A stretch of DNA of 64,000 nucleotides from NCBI GenBank assembly GCA_014529385.2, contig CM043969.1, forward strand, positions 34,114,446 through 34,178,445, in the 5' to 3' direction. This DNA is from Adiantum capillus-veneris. Lineage: Eukaryota; Streptophyta; Polypodiopsida; Polypodiales; Pteridaceae. Made by a program: the position numbers and the translations under genes. Positions within the stretch are counted from its first letter, which is position 1; the number at the start of each line of letters is the position of its first letter. The notes below the pieces were generated by a model, which did not search any database, had not been told where the DNA came from, and was given only the letters and a program-made list of their open reading frames with translations. Shown in pieces: positions 21,166 to 33,249 of this stretch.

Positions 21166-22873
21166 TCAATTGTTAAACATCAGGAAGAGGATGAGGTCTA
21201 GGAGGGTCTCTTTATTTTCCATGATCTTATGGAGGTGATTAATATTTTGGAAAATAGGTGTACACCATGTGTGCAAGAATGGTGGGTGTGTAAGAGTGGT
21301 CAAAGGATACACTTTTCCCTCCAAAAAGGAGGTAGATAATTTTATGATTTTTGCCTTCCGTAACTCCCACATATGATGTCGAATTTGAGTGGAGAATTTT
21401 AATCTACAGGTCAAGATCTTTCCATAGATATGCTACATGATATGGTTTTACTCGTTAGATTTTAAATTCCATTTTGGGGGAATCATTTGGATTTAAATAA
21501 ACTAGCCGTTTTGCTTGTTTGAATTCAAAAGCTGTCCTTTGATTATTTTCTTAATACTAAAGTTTTTACTTTCTTAAACTTCAAGAGGCCCTCCTTGACC
21601 CTATTATCTTCCTAATGGATAGCTGGTGAAGAGAAAAAAATTCATTCAATTTGATAGCTTTATGAGCTGGTGGAAGATAGCGTTCTGTTACTATAGTTTT
21701 GATATCTTCTCAAGATTGAGAAGACTCCAAAACACCCAAATCCTTGCAATGCTACTTCCACCAAATCTTTGCATCTCCGATGAGACGGAACAAGTATTCT
21801 TTGATTTTTAGGTTGAGTCCTTGCAGCTTCAAAATAATATTACACTATCTCAATCCAAACCTCGATATCAAGTTCTATATTAGCCCCTTCGCCCTTAAAG
21901 TTGGGAGGTTGGGATTGCTTAAGGAGAAGCTTTTTCTCTTGAACAGATGCATACAAAGAAATAGATGGTACCTATGCAATAATACACTTATTGGTATTCT
22001 AACTTAAGACTCATTACAATATTAGGTAATTTAACTTCAACAACTTAAGACAAAAACTTGAGACACCATTTATTTCACTTAATTCAAGGTGTCACAAATT
22101 TATTTATTTAAGATATATACAAAATTTAGTGTTTATAAGAATCTAGACAAGCATCCATATGTTCTATCATGATATATACAAGGGTTAGCTTTGCAAAAAA
22201 ATAGATAATTCTCAGAGCCAAATTCTTGAGAACATAGTGATATAATTGATAGGTGTTTGTAGTTATGTTTTTATGATCCACTATTTCATTTGAGTAGTAG
22301 ATCTTGTACACTTCCTTAAGAGGATCGTAAAATACAAGTCTCTTATTTTGGAGGAAAATGTCAAGGACACAAATGGGTTTGATCCCGTAACTAAGGATTA
22401 CCTTAACCACTTGATTGAATTTCTATTCATTTAAAGTCATCTCAATGCCATCTTTAGAGATAACAACAACGTAGTCATCCCTAGTGTACCAAGGAAGTAG
22501 TAAAGCTGAATAACTTGCAGCTCTTCTACCCATCAAAGCTTCTTTAAATTAGAGGAAATACATCCAAGCTTCCTAACATTGATGTAGAAGATGCCACCTT
22601 TCAATCCCATGCAAGATCCCATCCCCTTTGGATTCTTGTTAGTGGAGGAGAGAAAGCCTTCATCAAAATCTTCATCATGTTGCACTGAAAAGTAGAATTT
22701 GAAGAGCAACAAGCCTCTAAATACATTATTTGAAAGGTCTTGAACTTGCGATATTCAGTGTTGGCATCTTCCTAGAACATCAATGCTAGTAAGTTCTTGA
22801 ACTTGAGCTTCCAATTTTTATTTTTATTCTTTTTCCTTCAAATGTTCAAATAATATTGGATTCCTAGTTTTCT
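21166..22873 (-). other. Leader region of gypsy copy A with a coding-like stretch
   Basis: Between the primer-binding site and gag, the minus strand from about 22740 to 22130 reads as coding with one TGA, one TAG and a frameshift. It includes GGIFYINVRKLGCISSN and, at 22410-22126, KRLVFYDPLKEVYKIYYSNE. The style (indexed strands ending in an LVFYDP-like motif) recalls the F-box-associated domain of plant F-box proteins, but this is a weak resemblance. The same stretch is present in copy B. Confidence 0.35.
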
Positions 22874-22892
22874 AACCTAGGATCTAGTACCA
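22874..22892 (-). promoter_or_regulatory. Primer-binding site of gypsy copy A (mutated)
   Basis: Minus strand TGGTACTAGATCCTAGGTT. Copy B has TGGTAGCAGAGCCTAGGTT at the same place. Both resemble the Met-tRNA-type site, and LTR-like sequence begins immediately next to it. Confidence 0.55.
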
Positions 22893-24660
22893 CGTGTAAG
22901 GTTCTCATCCCATCACCAATTCCACTTGGCAACTAGAGGGTATCTGACAGGTCACTAAGCCCTAATCGCAAAAAAAACATAGTCAAGGTAGTATCGATTC
23001 CAAAGGATAGGCTTCCATCACAAGGTGACTTTAGCCTGAGCCAATAATTAGGTTTCTTAGGCCTGTCTCCCAAGGGAATCATGATCTCTTACAAATAATT
23101 AAACATTTCTAGATCTCATCTCCCAAAAGAGAAAACTCGTATGCCTTTTTTCCCATAGCTTTCAAAGGCACAAGTCATTTGAGACTTCTCGACTCTTAGT
23201 GCAATGAGGTTCTAATTTTTATTTTGCTAAACAAATAGGGAGTCGGGAGTTTCTTGAATAATCAAAACCACCCATCCATTGGCATGCCAACGTGAGTCAG
23301 TCCCCACTTTGCACTCCACAATCACACTTAAAATCTTGTTTTCTAATTACTACCACATGGTTGTTCATAACACATAGTTCTTTATTAGGGTTCCCAACAC
23401 AAGTTCATTTAAGCAGCCTTTCAAATAGTAAAAATCGGCACCAAGAAACTCTTTCCTAGAAAAACTCAACATACAACACTACATAATTATTCCAATACTC
23501 TAAGATTTTAGAAACTTATTCTAGCACATGTTTACTCCACTTGGTGTCATTGGTTGCCCATACAACTAGTAAGTACTACACCTCCTTGAGTAACCCTCCG
23601 AGTGAGTCACACCATATGTCCATAGAAATGATCTAAGCTGCCTCATAGAAATGGGCCAGCATGTACATAGAAATGCATAGCTCTTGCATAGAAATTTGCG
23701 CTACCTCCTTGTGATCAAAGGGGAGTTCAGACTTAATCAATATTGGAATAAAATAAAATAAGGTTGAGAGAGTCCTTCCTAAGCAAACAATGTTTCCTAC
23801 ATCAAATAGTACATCATCAAACAATTCCTTCCTAATAATTCAAACGTAAAACTATAACAAGTCCAAATGATGTAGTCTCCAATTGGGAGTGACCCAATAT
23901 TTTTAGGGTAATTTTTTCTTCCTAATTACTCGTGATGCAAACAAATTTAAATAGTTCAAAAGTTTTTTTACCTTCTCATGCGGGATGTCATTGCTTCACG
24001 AGATGATTGACACTTTTTCAATGATAGGGGCCTTCCCTTTTCGTTTTTCATCATTAGTTCCAACCTCGTGATTGTGCGAACCATGAAAAGGAGTTCCCTT
24101 TGGTGCCATTCTCACTACTAATTTTACTTAATTGACTTGAGAAATTGTAAGTTGACTGTGAAGAAGCCAATGGAAGTAAGGTGTAAAGAAGCCAATGGAA
24201 GTAAGGTGAGTGAATGTAAATATTTTAATACCAAAATAAGATATTGTCATGTCACACATTACTCAAAACATATAGTGTGCTAAATCTTCTCGTAGACTTA
24301 TGATAAATGTATACTATTACTCATACACCAATCTCATTTTTCCATATGCATGGACTACCATGGTGTATCTTCACCAAGATTGATGCATACACAAAGTTTA
24401 GGTCATGAGCTGCACTACCATCCTATACAAATAATTGATTATTTTGTTTTAAAATTCCTCTCCTCAATTTTCAATGGAAAATGAACAAGATGTATGCCAA
24501 GACAAAGGAGTGCGTATAGAGCAGCACGACCTTGATTGCAAAAGTAAAACTCATACTTTGAATTGATACCATCTTGCATGCATAATATACATTTGTGCAC
24601 TAATCACATGATTAGTTTCATACATTTACTTGCAAGCACAATCCATCATTTTAGTTGGAC
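22893..24660 (-). repeat. LTR-like sequence of gypsy copy A and following unassigned DNA
   Basis: Starts at the primer-binding site as CGTGTAAGG, where copy B has TGTGTGAGG. It aligns by eye with 26764-26936 plus 36999-37730 up to about 23830, and again at 24545-24625. The segment 23840-24540 has no counterpart in copy B. No ORF is convincing. A 25-bp direct duplication lies near 24160-24210. Confidence 0.45.
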
Positions 24661-24982
24661 AAATTTTGAACAAGATTGGCTTAATTTCTACAAGCATATA
24701 TGTTACACTGATGAATAATTTGAGCGTATGGTCAAGACAAATGATTATGTAATCAAGAAATGAGATCATTATCATTACTCCATAGAGTATATGTAGAGAA
24801 TTTACCAAATAATAGGTGTAATCATTGTTGATTCCCAGCTAAGTATAAGTAAATAAGTGTACAACCCCTTGATAATATTGTAACAATTGGAAAAGATTCC
24901 AATTGAATGAGAGAAGATAGTGAATCTATCTTGATTAAGCATAAGAAAACAATAAATCCCATTACCTAGTTGTGCTTTGGAG

Positions 24983-25453
24983 TTATCGATCCCTCAAAGC
25001 ATTGATGGAGTAATCACCAATACTAGTAGCAACAACAGCAGAGTCTCCCCTTTCCACCAAAATGAGTGAGAGAAGGTCCCTCTTATAGATTTTTGGTGCT
25101 TCCTTGCTTCCCAAGCTTGCCCATACTTCCCTAGGGTGCCCCTTATTTCTCTTTGATTTCCTCCACAAACATCTGATTGACCTCTTCCATTTGTAGGTAA
25201 GGAAACTAAGCACAAACTTTCTTTGGATATTGATTCCTAAAATGTCCATACTCGTGGCATTCAAACCATTCAATATAGCTCTCTTTGCCATAGATTTTTG
25301 TCTTCCTTGGTTGGTCTTTTGAATTTCTGCGGCTAAAGGTTTCGCTCTTAGTAGAGCATCTTGTAAAGATGTTGGTATAAGGGCTTCAAGATGACTATTT
25401 AATGGTTCAATGAGACCTTGGCAAAATTGTGCTACTTGCTGTTCAAGGGACAT
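24983..25453 (-). pseudogene. Gag fragment of gypsy copy B
   Basis: A 156-codon frame starting MSLEQQVAQFCQGLIEP and containing LEALIPTSLQDALLRAKPL. It matches the gag tail of copy A closely (LEALKPTSLQDALRRAKPL). The zinc-knuckle cysteines of copy A are not preserved in this frame. It ends in unrelated-looking sequence. Confidence 0.7.
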
Positions 25454-25489
25454 CTTGGAAGCATATCTTCTTAAGGTAACAAACTTGAG

Positions 25490-26745
25490 TAATACTCCTC
25501 AACTATTAAAGATATCTGGAGAAGAGAAAAAAATCATTCATTTTGATAGTTTTATGAAATGGTGGAAGATAGCATCCCGTTACTGTAGTTTTCATATCTT
25601 CTTAAGATTTAGAAGACCCCAAAACACCCAAATCCCTACAATGCTGCTTCTACCAGATCTTTGCATCTCCGTTGGGACGGAATATTACAAGCATTGTTTG
25701 ATTTTCAGGTTGAGTCCTTGCAGTTTCAAAATGATCTTCCATTGCCTCAATCTAAACCTCGGCATCACATTCTATATTAGCCCCTAGAAGAATCTTTTTC
25801 TCTTGAACGACAGTATACAAAGCAATAGATGGTACCTACGCAATAATACACTCATTGGTGTTATAACTTAAGACTCATAACAATATTAAGTAATTTAACT
25901 TCAACAACTCAATACAAAAACTTGAGACATTATTTATTTCACTTAATTCAAGGTGTCACTAATTTATTTATTCAAGATATATACAAAAGTTGGTCTTTCT
26001 AAGAAGTTAGACAAACTCTCTATGTTCAATCATGATATATACAAGGGTTAGCTTTGCTAAAAGCTAGATAATTCTCAAAGCTAGATTCCAGGAACATAGT
26101 GGTACAAGCGATAGATGTTTGTAATTAAGTTTCTACAATCCACTTTTTCCTTTGAGTAGTAGCTCTTGTACACATCCTTGATAGGATTGTAAATTAGAAG
26201 ACTCTTATTTTGGGGTAAAATCTTTAAGGACAAAAATGGGTTTGATCCTGTAACTAGGGATCACCTTGACCACTTGATTTAAGACCCATTCATTTAAAGT
26301 CATATCAATGCCATCTTCAAAGATGACAACGTAGTAGTCCCTAGTACTATTAAGGAAGTAGTAAAGTTGGATAACGTGAAGCTCTTCTCCCTATTGAAGC
26401 TTTTTTAAATAAGAGAAAATACATCCAAATCCATCCGAGATTCTTTACATTGATGTAGAATATGCCACCTTCACAGTCTCATGCAAGATTCCATCCCCTT
26501 TGGATTCTTGTTGATGGAGGAGAGAAAGCCTTCATCAAAATCTCCATCATGTTGCAAAAAAATTTAAAATTTAAAGGGTGAAAAACCTCCAAATACATTA
26601 TTTCAAAGGTCTTGAACTTGTGATAATCAATGTATGCATCTCCCTAGAACATCGGTGCTAGTAAGTACTCAAACTTGAGCTTCCAATTTTTATTTCTATT
26701 TTGTTTCATTCAAATGTTCAAACAATATTGGATTTCTAGTTTCCT
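25490..26745 (-). other. Leader region of gypsy copy B
   Basis: Collinear with 21600-22873 of copy A, including the same coding-like stretch (minus strand, about 26560-26100), again broken by stops. The shared stretch shows it belonged to the element before the two copies separated. Confidence 0.5.
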
Positions 26746-26763
26746 AACCTAGGCTCTGCTACC
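26746..26763 (-). promoter_or_regulatory. Primer-binding site of gypsy copy B
   Basis: Minus strand TGGTAGCAGAGCCTAGGTT directly inside the LTR end TGTGTGAGG (26764). It is close to the plant Met-tRNA priming sequence. Confidence 0.65.
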
Positions 26764-26931
26764 ATGTGTGAGGTTCCCTCTTGTCTCACCAATTCCACTT
26801 GGCAATTGAAGGGTATCTCACTAAGCCATAATTGTTAGTCAACATAGCATCAATTTCAATGGGCAGGCTTGTGTCACAAGGTATCTTGAGCATGAGCCAT
26901 TAGATAGGTTTCCTAGTCTTGTTGCCTAGGG

Positions 26932-26936
26932 AAAGC
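26932..26936. repeat. Target-site duplication AAAGC, left
   Basis: AAAGC directly before the first copia LTR. The identical 5 bp follow the last LTR at 36999-37003. They frame the whole three-LTR array. Confidence 0.9.
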
Positions 26937-27024
26937 TGTTAGGAAATATGACATGGCTAAGTAGATAATTGATTAAATTACTTAATGGAGAGAGATAATT
27001 TACACACACAAGAGATTATAGAGT

Positions 27025-27060
<36 letters not shown>

Positions 27061-27645
27061 CACGATATACATGTTTCACCCAATGTGGGCTACATCCACG
27101 GGAAAGCAGCCACATAATGGATTTAGTACTTCAAACAAGAAGTAGGTTACAAAGGTATTATTCCCTTAATAGAGCTCCCACCTTGCTTCACTCTCACCAC
27201 CTCACACCCACCTTGTTGCATCAACTTCACACCATGAAATGTGTGTAGAAATGGCCTCCTTTCATAGGCCAAAAGGGCTTCCCTCTCTCATGAGAGGCAT
27301 CCAGGTGTAGCCGCCCTTGTGTAGATAAGTCCAAATTGGAACCTCCAATCCGCCCACGTGTGGCCTTCCTTGAGAAGACAAATTTGCTTTTGAATTCGGT
27401 CACCGGCCAATGACTTTCAACCACCGGCCATTGGTCATTGACCATCGGCCACGGCCACCCGACCAGTCGTTTTTCGACCACTTTTCGACAACCGTCCCAC
27501 CATAATATTCCGGCCGTGAAAATTTTGGTTTTTGACGAGTGATTTTCTTCACGCACGATGGCTTCTCCTCATAATGGGGGCCTTACAAAATGTGCGATTT
27601 TACCACAAAAAATTACAAGGGGTAAATCAGGCTCCATACTTAACA
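26937..27645 (-). repeat. Copia LTR 1 (3' LTR of copy 1)
   Basis: Plus-strand ends TGTTAGGAAATATGAC and CCATACTTAACA. It contains (GA)n at 27027-27056. Recognised by its near-identity to the other two LTRs. Confidence 0.92.
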
Positions 27646-27662
27646 ATTTCCCACTTGGAGAT
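27646..27662 (-). promoter_or_regulatory. Polypurine tract of copia copy 1
   Basis: Minus strand CTCCAAGTGGGAAAT directly before the LTR start TGTTAAG. This is the classic plant copia arrangement. Confidence 0.7.
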
Positions 27663-27705
27663 TGACCTCCAAACCAAACCTGTGACTTCTTTCCATCCTG
27701 GCTTC

Positions 27706-28531
27706 TTATCCTTGAATGCCGATTGAAGATGAGAAAAAGCTCAACTTCTTCTTGTTGACCACCTTTGTAAACATGTCTGCAGGATTTTCACTTGTATGCA
27801 CCTTTCCTAGCTTTAGATGTCCCTCTTCCAAAAGAGCGTGTATGAAGTGGTATCTCACCTCAATGTGTTTTGTCCTTGAATGAAAAGGATGAGTTCTTCG
27901 CAAGATGGATATCACTTTGGCTATCACTATACAGAACACAATTTTCTTGTTTGAATCCAAGCTCTTCTAAGAATCTATGAAGCCACAAAATTTCTTTGCT
28001 TACCTCCGTCATTGCTACATACTTTGCTTCCGTGGTACAAAGTGAGACCACTTTTTGTATCTTTGAAGCCCATCTTACTGTTGTGCCTCCAACCGTCAAG
28101 ACATAGCCAGTAGTGCTCCTTTGAGTATCTTTGTCATGTGCCATATCTGCATTAGCATACCCTTCTAGAAAATTATCAGATTCTCCAAAATACAAAGCAT
28201 TTGTTTTTCTCCCTTTTAGATACCTAAGTATCCACTTCACAACTTGCCAGTGATCTTTACCTGGGTTGTCCATGAACCTGCTTACAACTCCCACTGCATG
28301 TGCAATGTCTGGCCTTCTCAACACCATAGCATACATAAGAGAACCTACCGCTGCAACATATGGAACATTAGACATATAGTCTATCTCTTCTTGTGTCTTT
28401 GGACACATATCCTTGGTTAGTTTAAAGTGACCAGCCAAAGCTGTAGAAACCGTTTTTGCATTTTGCATTGCAAACCTTTCTAGTACCTTCTTGATGTAAT
28501 CCTCTTGAGACAGCTTTATTGGCTTCTTCAT
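27706..28531 (-). pseudogene. Copia copy 1 RNase H and end of polyprotein
   Basis: Begins in RT thumb sequence (SQEDYIKKVLERF), then the RNase H region with the signature STTGYVLTVGG and later CTTEAKYVAMTE. It continues in a shifted frame as HSRTKHIEVRYHFIHALLEEG and NPADMFTK. A frameshift near 27880 separates the pieces. A stop also divides it from the RT piece to its right. Confidence 0.85.
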
Positions 28532-28627
28532 CCTTTCCCTTCATATCTTCACACCAAGTATCCTATTTGCATCACCTAAATCTTTCACTGAAAAATATTT
28601 AGACAGCTCCTCTTTTAGGTCTTTTAT

Positions 28628-29155
28628 CTACTGCATGTTAGCACTTGCAATCAGCATGTCATCAACATACAACATTAGGATGATGAACTTACCATCTCCC
28701 AAATTCTTTATGTAGACGTAGTCATCCGAGTTGCATCTTGTGAATCCATGATCCAACATCCATTGATCGAGCTTCAAGTACCATTGTCTTGATGCTTGCT
28801 TTAAACCATACAAGCTCTTCTTTATTCTGCAAACGATTTTCTCCTTACCTTTTACTTCATACCCCTTTGGTTGAGGCATGTAAATTTCCTCCTCTAAGTC
28901 ACCGTGAGGGAATGCCGTATTTAAATCCATTTGCTCAAGATTTAGATCATGAGAAACCACAAGGCTTAAGACAAGCCTAATTGAGTTCATTTTTACAATA
29001 GGAGAAAATATTTCATTGAAGTCAATACCTTTCTTTTGAGAAAACCCTTTTACCACAAGCATAGACTTGTACCTTTTCTTCCCACCTTCTTCTTCCTTCA
29101 GCTTGTACACCCATTTCTTTTGAAATGCCCGCTTATCTTTACGCAAATCAACCAA
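28628..29155 (-). pseudogene. Copia copy 1 reverse transcriptase
   Basis: Contains KKWVYKLKEEEGGKKRYKS, IKKSLYGLKQASRQWY and an intact catalytic YVDDM. The frame is open upstream to a TAG stop at 29159-29161, which copy 2 shares at the matching place (33836-33838). This domain itself has no visible lesion. Confidence 0.88.
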
Positions 29156-29443
29156 CTCCTATGTTTGGTTGCGATGTAGTGAGTCCATCTCCACTTTCAT
29201 GCTCTTCATCCATTCTTCTTTGGATTCGTGATGCATAGCTTCTTCGTATGATTCTGGCTCTCCAGAATCTGAGATCAAGAAATGGTTGAAGGAAGGAACA
29301 AACCTTTCTGGAGGTCTACTTGCTTTTGTGGATCTTTGGGGAGTAGGTTGAGGCTCCTCAGCTGGTTGGCGTTGTTACATGCTGTCACCGTTTGCAGTCC
29401 TTGAGTCTTCACCGTCCTCAAGCTCCATGTACTCATCACCTGT
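29156..29443 (-). pseudogene. Copia copy 1 linker between integrase and RT
   Basis: The minus strand reads as polyprotein, with PESYEEAMHHESKEEWMKSM, the usual lead-in to copia RT. Three stop codons interrupt it: after ERKQTK near 29444, after GDSM near 29380, and after NQT at 29159. All three are also present in copy 2. Confidence 0.8.
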
Positions 29444-30343
29444 TTATTTTGTTTGTTTTCTCTCCAAGTAAGCTTTGTACATATTTTTTTCGTTAAACAT
29501 TACATCCATACTGCTAAAGATTTTACCATCTTCAGGATTCCATAGGCGATACCCAAAGTCACCTTCTCCATAGCCAATGATGAAACACTTTTTGGACTTT
29601 GCATCTAGCTTTGATCTTAGGCTTCTATCTATGTGCATGAAAGCCTCACACCCAAACGCTTTGAGAAATGCATAATTCATCGATTTACCTATCCATGCCT
29701 CTTCTGGAACTCCCCCATCCAATGCCGTTGAGGTTGACCGGTTGATTAAGTACATAGATGTACTTACTGCTTCCACCCAAATCTCAAGCACTAGGCTTGC
29801 ATGTAGCCACATTCTTCGTGATCGCTCCGTGATTTTTATGTTCATCCTTTTGGAAATGCCATTTTGTTGAGGTGTCCTTGGGGTTGTCTTTTGCATCCGA
29901 ATGCCATTTCTAGCACAAAATCTTTCAAAAGATTGGCTGCAATATTCGTCTCCATTGTTGGATCTAAGAGGCATTTAACCTTAGTACTTGTTTCATTCTC
30001 CACAAAATCTTTCCATCTTTGAAATATGGAAAACACATCAAATTTATTCTTCATTACATAACCCATGTTTTCCTAGTCGCATCGTCTATGAATGTTACAT
30101 AGTACCATGAGCCACCAAGTGATGGTGTACTTGCAGAACCCTAAACGTCAGAATGAACCAACTCAAGTTTTTAATTTTTCTTTCATTTCCAGATTCTTGA
30201 AATTTTACCCTCTTCTGTTTACCATAAACACAATCTTCACAGAACTCTAAGTCCACTTCTCTCAAACCTGGTAGAAGCTTCCTTGTTTGAAGGATTTGCA
30301 TTCCTTTGGCACTCATATGCCCAAGTTGGTAGTGCCACACCAC
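29444..30343 (-). pseudogene. Copia copy 1 pre-integrase and integrase, catalytic residues lost
   Basis: Pre-integrase piece (30343 leftward) has VWHYQLGHMSAKGM and the CEDCVYGKQKR finger end. The core follows in other frames. At 29974 leftward it reads LRSNNGDEY where active copia integrases have LRSDNGGEY, so the second catalytic Asp is Asn. It then reads TPQQNGISKRMN where the catalytic Glu of the usual AERMN is Lys. The C-terminal half (FGCEAFMHI, YGEGDFGYRLW) is well preserved. Frameshifts near 30066 and 29970. Confidence 0.85.
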
Positions 30344-31580
30344 ACTGTCAACTTCTATAGTTGCTGCATAGGCTGAAGCTTACGTGCTAGCAGTACACAA
30401 GTAAAGTGTACCAAGATTTTCTCCTTTGGCAACCACCAAAGATCCCTTTGAGATCTTCCACCGTTTGTTTCCAAATGCAATGTTCTGACCTTCATCCTCT
30501 AATTTTCATGTAAAGATCAAATTTTTGCAAAGAGAAGGAACATGCCTAACATCTTTAAGATTCCATTTATTTTTGTTAGCAGTTTTGACACAAAGAGTAC
30601 CTTTGCTGACAATTTCACAAGCTTCATCATCTCCCAAGTATACTTACCCAAAATTACCTTTGGTGTAATCTTGGAAATGTTTCTTGTGTGGTGTCGCATG
30701 GAATGAAGCCCCGGAATCTACTATCCAAGAATTAGACACATTGTCTAATAAGAGAATTAGATAATTTTTCTCTACTTTACCTGCCACATTGGCCTCCGAT
30801 GTTCTCTTGTTATCTTGAGACTCCGACTCCTTCTTCTTCTTTGACCAACAATCCTTCTTGGCATGGCCCTTCTTGCTGTAGTTCCAACATTCAAGAACTG
30901 ACTTTGTGTGTGACTTGCTCCGTCTTGAGCGATCACGACCCTTTTGGTTTTTGAACCTCCCCTTAGGCCTTCCTCTTCTTTCCACTGAAGTGCAGAACTT
31001 GATGATTCGTTGTGCTTCTCCTTCGCATTTCCTCATTTAGGAGAACACCCACAACATTATCAAACTTAAGAGTATTTTTTCCAGAAATAGAATTACTTAC
31101 AGCCATCACAGGGTTGTCCCAACTATCCGGTAGAGAGGATAGTATAAGGAGAGCTCGCACTTTGTCATTTAAATTTATTCTCATCGATTAAAGTTGACTT
31201 ATGTTTGTGTTAAAGTCATTTAGGTGTTCTGCAACTGAACCATTCTCTACCATCTTTAGATTGAATAAGCGCTCATACGAAATACCTTATTGGATGCCGA
31301 TGTTTCTCGTAGAAGTCATCAAATCGTCCATGGTCTTCAACTCTGAAATGTTGAAGGCCATCGTTGACACCAAGATTAATTGGATTGTTCCCAGTGCCTT
31401 TCGATCAAGGACAAACCATGCTTCATCTGTCATCGTTGCGGGCTTCTTTGCAAGACCACCTAGTGGAAAATAGAGGTCCTTCTGGTAGAGATAGTCTTCA
31501 ATCTGCATCTTCCAATGTTGGTAGTTTTTGCCGTTGAACTTATCAATCTTGAGCTTACCTTCCTCTGCCATTACTCCCAC
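30344..31580 (-). pseudogene. Copia copy 1 gag and protease
   Basis: Starts MGVMAEEGKLKIDKFNGKNY, the normal plant copia Gag start. The middle has an internal deletion relative to copy 2: the stretch with SLDDFYEKPSTSNKVFL is missing. The zinc knuckle is CWNYSKKGHAKKDC, with its second Cys changed to Tyr. The protease active site WIVDSGASFHATP is intact. Several frame changes break it. Confidence 0.85.
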
Positions 31581-31628
31581 TCAATTCAAGGAATCCTTTC
31601 CTTGAGATAATTTAGCTACAAGCAAACC

Positions 31629-31642
31629 TTGATCTGATACCA
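31629..31642 (-). promoter_or_regulatory. Primer-binding site of copia copy 1
   Basis: Minus strand TGGTATCAGATC just inside LTR 2. It differs from the initiator-Met site TGGTATCAGAGC at one position. Confidence 0.8.
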
Positions 31643-31644
31643 GT

Positions 31645-32359
31645 TGTTAGGAAATATGACGTAGCTGAGTAGATAATTGAGTAGATTACTTAATGGAGAG
31701 ATATAATTTACACACACAAGAGATTATAGAGTAGAAAGAGAGAGAGAGAGTACAGACAATATACGTGGTTCACCCAATGTGGACTACATCCATAGGAAAG
31801 CAGCCACTTAATGGCTTTAGTACTTCAAATAAGAAGTAGGTTACAAAGGGATTATATCTTTAATAGAGCTTCCACTTTGCTTCACTCTCACCACCTCACA
31901 TAGACCTTGTTGGATCAACTTCACACTGAGAAATGTGTGTAGAAATGCCCTCCTTTAATATGCCAAAAGGGTTGCCCTCTCTCATGAGAGGCAGCCATGT
32001 GTAGCTCCCCTTGTGTAGATAAGTCCAAATCGGACCCTCCAACTCCGCCCATGTGTGGCCGCCCTTGAGAAGACAAATCCAATTTTGAATTTGGCCACCT
32101 GCCATTGACTTCCGACCAACCGCTACTGGCCATTGACTACCAGCCACCGACCAACCGACCAGTCGTTTTTTGACCACTTTTCGACCGTCGTCTGGCCATA
32201 ATATTCCGATGAAAAGGAATATTCTAGTCGGGAAAATTTTGGTTTCTAACGAGTGACTTTTCTTCACGCATGATGGCTTCTCCTCATAATGGGGGCCTTA
32301 CAAATGTGCATTTTTACCATAGAAAATTACAAGGGGCAAATCAGGCTCCATACTTAACA
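31645..32359 (-). repeat. Copia LTR 2, shared by both copies
   Basis: Serves as 5' LTR of copy 1 and 3' LTR of copy 2. Same ends as LTR 1 and LTR 3. Its GA tract is shorter (31736-31750). No target duplication flanks this middle LTR. Confidence 0.92.
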
Positions 32360-33249
32360 TACTCCCATTTTGAGACTGATCTCAAAAGCAAACCTGTGAC
32401 TACTTTCCATCCTAGCTTCTTATCTTTGAATTCCGCATGAAGATGAGAAAAATCTCGACTTCTTCTTGTTGACCACCTTTGTAAACATGTCTGCAAGATT
32501 TTCACTTGTATGCACCTTTCCTAGCTTTAAATGTCCCTCTTCCAAAAGAGTGCATATGAAGTGATATTTCACCTCAATGTGTTTTGTCCTTGAATGAAAG
32601 CACGAGTTCTTTGCAAGATGGATAGCACTTTGGCTATTACTGTACAAGACACAATTTTCTTGTTTGAACCAAGCTCCTTTAAGAATCTGTGAAGCCACAA
32701 AATTTATTTGCTTGCTTTTGTCATTGCTACATACTTTGCTTCCATGGTAGAAAGTGAGACCACTTTCTATAGCTTTGAAGCACAGCTTACTGCTATGCCT
32801 CCAACCGTGAAGACATAGCCAGTAGTGCTCCTTCAAGTATCTTTGTCACCTGCCATATCTACATCAGCATACCCTTCTAGACAAATATCAGCTCCTTCAA
32901 AATACAAAGCATTTCATGTTGTCCCTTTTAGATACCTAAATATCCACTTCACAGCTTGCCAGTGCTCTTTACGTGGGTTGTCCACAAACCTGCTTACAAC
33001 TTCCACATGTGCAATGTCTCGCCTTGTCGACACCATAGCATACATAAGAGAACCTACTGCTACAGCATATGGAACTTTAGACATATAGTCTATCTCCTCT
33101 TGTGTCTTTGGACACATATCCTTGGTTAGTTTAAAGTAACCATCCAAAGGTGTAGAAACCGTTTTTGCATTTTGCATTACAAACCTTTCTAGTATCTTCT
33201 TGATGTAATCCTCTTGAGATAGCTTTATTGTCTTCTTTGTCCTTTTCAT
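32360..33249 (-). pseudogene. Copia copy 2 polypurine tract, RNase H and end of polyprotein
   Basis: The polypurine-like tract AAAATGGGAGTA (minus strand) abuts LTR 2. RNase H sequence is collinear with copy 1 but broken into more frames. It includes ENCVLYSNSQSAIHLAKNS, the HSRTKHIEV motif and NLADMFTKV. The segment 32840-33250 has YIKKILERFVMQNAKTVSTP and further frameshifts. Confidence 0.8.

Larger units (their letters stand above)
19985..24660 (-). mobile_element. Decayed minus-strand gypsy copy A
   Basis: Right to left: LTR-like sequence, primer-binding site (22874-22892), long leader with a coding-like stretch, gag, zinc knuckle, protease and the protease-RT linker, where the copy ends. 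It is collinear with copy B (24983-37830) from 20.9 to about 23.8 kb, and again near 24.55 kb. It lacks RT, RNase H and integrase in this window. Confidence 0.65.

Noticed and set aside
29156-29161. Stop codon before copia RT as programmed readthrough
   Set aside because: Other lesions (integrase catalytic Asp and Glu changed, frameshifts) make simple decay the likelier reading.
31629-31645. Initiator-Met tRNA-like sequence as a possible tRNA gene
   Set aside because: Only the 12-base primer-binding complement is present, with no cloverleaf around it. The same holds at 18383, 26746, 36290 and 52689.
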